Source of the DNA: Chloroflexota bacterium
Lineage (GTDB): Bacteria > Chloroflexota > Anaerolineae > UBA3071
NCBI GenBank assembly: GCA_014383605.1
Contig: JACNHM010000199.1
Coordinates: forward strand, 1-10,768
Length of the DNA stretch: 10,768 bases
Direction: 5' to 3'
This document shows positions 6,690-10,768 of this stretch, piece after piece (the first letter of the stretch is position 1; the number at the start of each line of letters is the position of its first letter). The notes beneath the pieces were generated by a model. It had not been told where the DNA came from. It did not search any database and was given only the letters and a program-made list of their open reading frames with translations. Both the position numbers and the translations under genes were made by a program.

Positions 6690-7838
6690 ATGAGACCGCG
6701 AGACAGAGTGATGCTGGCCCTGAATCACCAGGAGCCCGACCGCATTCCCATTGATCTGGGTGGGACGATTTGCTCGTCCATCCACAGAAATGCCTACGTC
6801 GAGCTCAAGAAGCACCTGGGCATGGCGGTGGAGCAGCTCCGGATGGCCGACTACGTCCAGCAACTGCCCTATCTGGACGAGGCCCTTCTGGAGCGGTTCG
6901 CTGTGGACTTCCGCATGGTGCAACTGCCGGCGGCCACGGCGCCGGACGTGGCCATCTTCGAGGAAGGGGAGTACTATGCTCTCATTGACCGCTGGGGCTC
7001 AAAACTGCACATGCCCAAAGAAGGCGGTCTGTACTTCGACTGGGTGGATTTTCCCATCCGGGAAGCGACCATGGAGGCCCTGGACAGCTACAGTTGGCCG
7101 CGGCCAGACCCTCCGGAGGCCATCGCCGGCCTTCGCCAGCAGGCCCGATACCTCTATGAGCACACGGACTACGCCCTGGTAGGCAATGCCATCATCGGCG
7201 GCGGCATCTTCGAGCAGCCGGCCCGCACCATGGGGTTGGAGAGCTTCCTCATGGCCTTGATACAGGAGCCGCAGTTCGCCGACCGGCTGATGGAGCAGAT
7301 CACCGACATCTACATCGAGTCCTGTAACAACTACCTGGATCAGGTGGGCGAATACCTGCAGGTGTTCTGCTACTGGGACGACGTAGCGGGGCAGGATGGC
7401 TGGATCATCTCGCCGCAGATCTACCGCCAGATGGTCAAACCCAAACAGCGCCGCCTGCTGGAGGCCATCAAACGCAAGACGGACGCCAAGGTCTACTACC
7501 ACGGCTGCGGGGCGGTCTTCGACCTGATCCCCGATCTGATTGACCTGGGCTTCGACATCCTCAACCCCGTGCAGGTCTCCGCCCGCGGCATGGACACCCG
7601 GCGGCTCAAGCAGGAGTACGGCCGGGACATCACCTTCTGGGGCGGCGGGGTGGACACCCAATACGTGCTGCCCTTCGGCTCGCCGCAAGAGGTGGCCGAC
7701 GAGGTCAAGCGCCGCATTGACGACCTGGCTCCGGACGGCGGTTTCGTCTTCGCTGCCGTGCACAATATCCAGGCCTTGGTTCCACCGGAAAACATCGTCA
7801 CGGTGTTGGAGACGGCGCTGGAGTACGGGCGATACTAG
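6690..7838 (+). CDS. URO-D superfamily protein (COG0407-like), second copy
   Basis: A 382-residue paralogue of the preceding protein, with the same opening R-D-R-V-M-L-A-L-N-H-Q-E-P-D-R (residues 4-18). Matching elements are W-D-D-V-A-G (229-234), Y-H-G-C-G (270-274), L-N-P-V-Q (291-295), F-W-G-G-G-V-D-T (316-323), V-H-N-I-Q (357-361) and V-P-P-E-N-I (364-369). It keeps the H-x-C pair (His271, Cys273) that binds zinc in MtaA-type methyltransferases, while the distal Cys is replaced in the V-H-N-I-Q stretch, where His358 might substitute. The haem-enzyme R-Q-A-G-R motif is absent. The middle region (residues 20-180) differs widely from the first copy, so this is an old divergence, not a recent duplication. 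ATG 6690 is chosen because GGAGGGA lies six bases upstream; a TTG at 6657 and an ATG at 6663 in the same frame lack a site. Function is unknown. Confidence 0.86.
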   Translation: MRPRDRVMLALNHQEPDRIPIDLGGTICSSIHRNAYVELKKHLGMAVEQLRMADYVQQLPYLDEALLERFAVDFRMVQLPAATAPDVAIFEEGEYYALIDRWGSKLHMPKEGGLYFDWVDFPIREATMEALDSYSWPRPDPPEAIAGLRQQARYLYEHTDYALVGNAIIGGGIFEQPARTMGLESFLMALIQEPQFADRLMEQITDIYIESCNNYLDQVGEYLQVFCYWDDVAGQDGWIISPQIYRQMVKPKQRRLLEAIKRKTDAKVYYHGCGAVFDLIPDLIDLGFDILNPVQVSARGMDTRRLKQEYGRDITFWGGGVDTQYVLPFGSPQEVADEVKRRIDDLAPDGGFVFAAVHNIQALVPPENIVTVLETALEYGRY

Positions 7839-7903
7839 CAAATCGGCAAATCACAAATCGGCAAATCACAAATCTGCAAATCGCAAATCTGCAAATCTGC
7901 AAA
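7838..7903. repeat. Direct 7/8-base repeat array filling an intergenic gap
   Basis: The whole gap consists of units GCAAATC or ACAAATC, most with one extra base, giving alternating spacings of 8 and 7: GCAAATCG, GCAAATC, ACAAATCG, GCAAATC, ACAAATCT, GCAAATC, GCAAATCT, GCAAATCT, then GCAAA. Three 15-base super-units run from 7846 to 7890. The array starts on the last base of the TAG stop codon (7836-7838) and its last GCAAA runs directly into the Shine-Dalgarno AAAGGAG (7901-7907). All units have the same strand; unlike the other three arrays there is no inversion and no hairpin. Confidence 0.88.
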
Positions 7904-7916
7904 GGAGAAGTTGTTC

Positions 7917-9314
7917 ATGGAAAAGGTAACACTGGGGTTCGTGCCGGCTCACCGCGTGCCCTTCGACGAGGAGTGGGCCATTGACATGCGGCGGCGCACG
8001 CTGGAGGCGCTGGCTCAGGTGGAGGGGCTGGAGGTCGTTGTCCCCGACGAGAACTGGACACAGAACGGCCTGGTGCGGGACGACAACGACGCCGAGGCGG
8101 TGATTGACCTCTTCAGCTCGGCGGGCGTGTCGGGCGTCATCATCGGCGCTATGACCTTCGGCGACGAGATCTCCGCCGTCAGCGTGGCCGAGGCCCTGGG
8201 CGTGCCCGTCCTGCTCTTCGGCACAAAGGAGGGCGAGTTCACTGCTGATGGCAACCGCCGTTCCGATTCCTTCTGCGGCACCCTCTCCATCTCCTCGGGG
8301 CTCTACCGGCGCAAGATTCCCTTCATCTTCGGCGGCATCTTCTTCCCCGAGGAGGAGGAGTTCGTGATCTCGGTGGACGATTTCGTGCGCACCTGCGCCA
8401 TCGCCCAGGGCTTCTACGCCGCGCGCGTCGGGCTGGTGGGGCCGCGGCCGGAGCGCTTCGAAACCTGCGCCATCAACGAGTACCCCATGATCGAGCAGTT
8501 CGGCCAGCGGGTGGTGCCCATCTCGCTGGCGGAGGTGTTTGCCACCGCTAACGGCCTGGCCGACGACGATCCAGCGGTGGCGGACATCGTGGCGCAGACG
8601 TGCGACGCTGCCGATTGCAGCGGTGTGGATCGGACGGCGCTGCTCAAGGCGGCCAAGCTGGAGCAGGTCTTGCTCGCCTGGGCCGACGAGAAGAATCTCT
8701 CGGGCATGGGCGTGCAGTGCTGGACGGCCATGCAGGAAGTCTATGGCATCTCCTCCTGCACCACCATGGGCCGGTTGACGGGGCGCGGGATCATGACCTC
8801 CTGCGAGGTGGACATCCACGGCGCGCTGACCATGCTGGTACAGTACCTGGCCTCCCTGGGCACGACGGTGCCGCACTTCATTGACTGGACGATCCAGCAT
8901 CAAGAGCTGGACGATGTCTTCTTCGCCTGGCACTGCGGCAACGCCCCGCAGGGGCTGGTCTGCCCCGGCTGCACGCCCCGCCTGCGGCCGCACAGCATCC
9001 TGAACCGGCTGGTGGGCGATGAGATATCGCAGGGCACGGGTGAGTTCCAGCTCAAACCCGGCGTGGTGACTCTCAACCGGCTGGTGGAGTACGATGGGCA
9101 GTTCAAGATGCTCATCACCACGGGGGAGATCATTCCCAGCGATCAGGATCTGCGCGGCTCCTGGAGCTGGGTGCAGGTGGACGATCTGGACTACCTCTAC
9201 CGCGTGCTGGTCGAGGAGGGCTTCATCCACCACGCCAGCATGATCCACGGCGACTTCACCGTGCCCATTGCTGACTTCTGCGACTTCGCCGGCATTGAGG
9301 TAGTGATTGTCTAG
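7917..9314 (+). CDS. L-fucose/L-arabinose isomerase-fold protein (COG2407-like)
   Basis: A 465-residue protein related to L-fucose isomerase, probably an aldose-ketose isomerase acting in the cytoplasm before the kinase encoded next. The N-terminal half is Rossmann-like, with V-S-G-V-I-I-G-A near residues 71-78. The catalytic half has a candidate metal-binding set like that of FucI (two acids and a histidine): Glu274 in A-M-Q-E, Asp299 in C-E-V-D-I-H-G-A-L-T-M, and His438/His439 in F-I-H-H-A-S-M-I-H-G-D. A conserved H-C-G-N-A lies at 339-343 and G-T-G-E-F-Q-L-K-P-G at 374-383, the latter starting the barrel that lines the fucose isomerase site. It is shorter than FucI (about 590 residues). 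ATG 7917 is preferred to TTG 7911 because AGGAG (7903-7907) is nine bases from ATG and too close to TTG. Real substrate unknown: L-fucose, L-arabinose, D-arabinose or a modified sugar are all possible. Confidence 0.82.
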   Translation: MEKVTLGFVPAHRVPFDEEWAIDMRRRTLEALAQVEGLEVVVPDENWTQNGLVRDDNDAEAVIDLFSSAGVSGVIIGAMTFGDEISAVSVAEALGVPVLLFGTKEGEFTADGNRRSDSFCGTLSISSGLYRRKIPFIFGGIFFPEEEEFVISVDDFVRTCAIAQGFYAARVGLVGPRPERFETCAINEYPMIEQFGQRVVPISLAEVFATANGLADDDPAVADIVAQTCDAADCSGVDRTALLKAAKLEQVLLAWADEKNLSGMGVQCWTAMQEVYGISSCTTMGRLTGRGIMTSCEVDIHGALTMLVQYLASLGTTVPHFIDWTIQHQELDDVFFAWHCGNAPQGLVCPGCTPRLRPHSILNRLVGDEISQGTGEFQLKPGVVTLNRLVEYDGQFKMLITTGEIIPSDQDLRGSWSWVQVDDLDYLYRVLVEEGFIHHASMIHGDFTVPIADFCDFAGIEVVIV

Positions 9315-9325
9315 CGAAGCTTCGC
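9314..9325. other. 12-bp perfect palindrome after isomerase stop
   Basis: GCGAAGCTTCGC is fully self-complementary without a loop and starts on the last base of the isomerase stop codon TAG (9312-9314). It is too short and loopless for a terminator and no T run follows. It may be a protein-binding site or chance. The bases between it and the repeat array (9326-9356) hold nothing recognisable. Confidence 0.3.
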
Positions 9326-9356
9326 CTCAAACTGATAAGTCTATCCATAGCGCGGA

Positions 9357-9442
9357 AATTGGGAAACTGGTAGATTGGGAAACTGGTGAATTGTGAGACT
9401 GGTGCCAAAGCACCAATCTACCAATGTACCAATGTACCACTG
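9357..9442. repeat. Strand-flipping octamer repeat array, copy 2
   Basis: Six units AATTGGGA, AACTGGTA, GATTGGGA, AACTGGTG, AATTGTGA, GACTGGTG (9357-9404) are followed, after a six-base break, by four units of the opposite strand: CACCAATC, TACCAATG, TACCAATG, TACCACTG (9411-9442). The switch point forms a tight hairpin, GGTGC (9401-9405) pairing with GCACC (9410-9414) around a CAAA loop, with the stem extending imperfectly outward. The last base of the array is the first G of GGGAG (9442-9446), the ribosome-binding site of the kinase gene, so the folded RNA could hinder its translation. The unit is the same as in the array at 3447-3545. Confidence 0.85.
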
Positions 9443-9453
9443 GGAGTGAGAAT

Positions 9454-10768
9454 ATGCCTTTGCACCTCGGATTGGACATCGGCACCACCGGCACGAGGGC
9501 GCTGCTCGTGGACGAGGAGGGGCGCGTCGTGGCCAGTGCTGTGTCCGAGTATCCGTTGTACACCCCACAGCCGCAGTGGGCGGAGCAGGATCCCGCCGAC
9601 TGGTGGCAGGCGACCGCCGAGGCGACGCGCGCCGCGCTGGCCCGCGCTGGCGTGAGCGGCGAAGAGGTTGGCGGCGTCGGCCTTTCCGGCCAGATGCACG
9701 GCGTGGTGCTGTTGGACGACGAGGGTGAAGTGCTGCGCCCGTCCATCATCTGGTGCGACCAGCGCAGCCAACCGCAGTGCGATTGGATCACCGAGCGGGT
9801 GGGCGCGCAGCGGCTCATCGAGCTGACCTGCAACCCGGCTCTCACTGGTTTCAGCGCCCCCAAACTGCTCTGGATCCGGGACAACGAGCCGCGCACGTAC
9901 GAGCGGGGTCGCAAGTTCCTGCTGCCCAAGGACTACATCCGCTTCCAGTTGACGGGAGAGTACGCCAGTGAGGTCTCCGATGCCTCGGGCACGACCCTCT
10001 TCGACGTGCGGCAGCGGCGCTGGTCCGACGAGGTGCTGCGCGCCCTGGGCGTGGATCGCGACCTGCTGCCGGAGGTGTACGAATCGCCCGTCGTGAGCGG
10101 AAAGGTGAGCGCTTCGGCGGCGGCAGCTACGGGGCTGGCCCCAGGCACACCCGTAGTCGGCGGCGGCGGCGATCAGGCCGCCGGGGCCGTGGGCAACGGC
10201 GTGGTGGAGACGGGTGTGCTTTCCTCCACCATCGGCTCCAGCGGCGTGCTCTTCGCCTTCACCGACGAGCCGGTGCTGGACCCGCAGGGGCGCATGCAGA
10301 GCTTCTGCCACGCCGTGCCCGGCAAGTGGCACGTCATGGGCGTGACGCAAGGCGCCGGGCTGTCACTGCGCTGGTTCCGCGACAACTTCGGCGGGGCGGA
10401 GATGCTGGTCAGCAACCTGACCGGCGTGGACCCCTACGTCTTGCTCGACCGGGAAGCGGAGCAAGCGCCCGTGGGCTGCGAGGGCTTGCTCTTCCTGCCC
10501 TACCTGATGGGCGAGCGGGCGCCGCACCTCGACCCCGACGCCAAGGGCGTCTTCTTCGGCCTGACGGCGCGGCACACGCGGCTGCACATGGTGCGGGCCA
10601 TCTTCGAGGGCGTGGCCTACAGTTTGCGGGATTCGCTGGAGATCATCCGCGGCGAGATGGCCATCCCGGTGGAGCAGGTGCGGGCGTCGGGCGGCGGCGG
10701 GCGCAGCGCTCTCTGGCGGCAGATCCAGGCCGACGTTTTCGACACGGAGATGGTGACCATCAACGTGG
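9454..10768 (+). CDS. xylB: FGGY-family sugar kinase, xylulokinase-like (3' end missing)
   Basis: The first 438 residues of a kinase of the FGGY family, open to the right edge; xylulokinases are about 500 residues, so roughly 60 are missing. It would phosphorylate a ketose (D-xylulose to D-xylulose 5-phosphate if the XylB assignment is exact) with ATP in the cytoplasm. The phosphate-binding D-I-G-T-T-G-T-R is at residues 8-15, G-L-S-G-Q-M-H-G at 76-83, W-C-D-Q-R at 100-104, and the catalytic base is probably Asp240 in G-G-G-G-D-Q-A-A-G-A. The M-H-G element is typical of XylB. The start ATG 9454 has GGGAG seven bases upstream. A xylA-type isomerase is not next to it; instead the partner is a fucose-isomerase-like protein, so the real substrate may be another ketose such as L-fuculose, D-ribulose or L-xylulose. 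Confidence 0.9.
   Translation, partial: MPLHLGLDIGTTGTRALLVDEEGRVVASAVSEYPLYTPQPQWAEQDPADWWQATAEATRAALARAGVSGEEVGGVGLSGQMHGVVLLDDEGEVLRPSIIWCDQRSQPQCDWITERVGAQRLIELTCNPALTGFSAPKLLWIRDNEPRTYERGRKFLLPKDYIRFQLTGEYASEVSDASGTTLFDVRQRRWSDEVLRALGVDRDLLPEVYESPVVSGKVSASAAAATGLAPGTPVVGGGGDQAAGAVGNGVVETGVLSSTIGSSGVLFAFTDEPVLDPQGRMQSFCHAVPGKWHVMGVTQGAGLSLRWFRDNFGGAEMLVSNLTGVDPYVLLDREAEQAPVGCEGLLFLPYLMGERAPHLDPDAKGVFFGLTARHTRLHMVRAIFEGVAYSLRDSLEIIRGEMAIPVEQVRASGGGGRSALWRQIQADVFDTEMVTINV

Noticed and set aside
5445..7838. Assignment of the two URO-D proteins as HemE of haem synthesis
   Set aside because: The N-terminal R-Q-A-G-R substrate-binding motif is missing in both and the context is sugar transport.
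7838..7903. CRISPR array
   Set aside because: Units are 7-8 bases without unique spacers, so this is a simple tandem array.
7866..9248. Long open frame on the minus strand opposite the isomerase gene
   Set aside because: Its composition is the complement of a high-GC coding frame (rich in His, Asp, Gly, Gln), it has no recognisable domain, and the + strand frame has clear family motifs and a good ribosome-binding site.
9418..10350. Long minus-strand open frame opposite the kinase gene
   Set aside because: It covers the repeat array as well as the kinase and shows no family motif; a composition shadow.

Overview
The window is a GC-rich bacterial segment in which every convincing gene lies on the + strand. 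The organism is most likely a member of the Chloroflexota, class Anaerolineae or a close relative. This is inferred from the Ala/Pro-rich linker after the lipobox Cys of a substrate-binding lipoprotein, the clustering of CUT1 and CUT2 sugar transporters with URO-D-like proteins, and the short-period intergenic repeats. No 16S rRNA or marker gene confirms it.

Layout: (1) positions 1-2178 hold the end of a CUT1-class sugar ABC transporter: the C-terminus of the binding protein, a strong hairpin, then two translationally coupled MalF/MalG-type permeases, with no ATPase alongside. (2) The 258-base gap 2179-2436 holds an almost consensus sigma-70 promoter (TTGACG, 17 bp, TATAAT), an orphan Shine-Dalgarno-like sequence and a 21-base palindrome. 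(3) Positions 2437-5416 encode a complete CUT2-class (ribose/fructose type) transporter: lipoprotein, a single-domain ATPase and an RbsC-type permease. (4) Positions 5445-7838 encode two divergent proteins of the uroporphyrinogen-decarboxylase superfamily that lack the haem-enzyme signature. (5) Positions 7917-10768 encode an L-fucose/L-arabinose-isomerase-fold protein and an FGGY kinase close to xylulokinase, cut by the window end.

The genes from 2437 onward look like one catabolic operon. A sugar is imported by the CUT2 system, an aldose-ketose isomerase acts on it, and an FGGY kinase phosphorylates the ketose. The two URO-D-like proteins sit between transport and isomerisation and have no assigned role in known pentose or deoxyhexose pathways. 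They are the most interesting protein-level unknown here.

The most unusual DNA feature is in the gaps. Four of the six gaps between genes of this operon are largely filled by arrays of 7-8-base units. There are two unrelated-looking octamer families and one heptamer family. In three of the four gaps the array switches strand partway, which creates a hairpin. Arrays begin at or overlap the upstream stop codon and, in two cases, end at the Shine-Dalgarno of the next gene.
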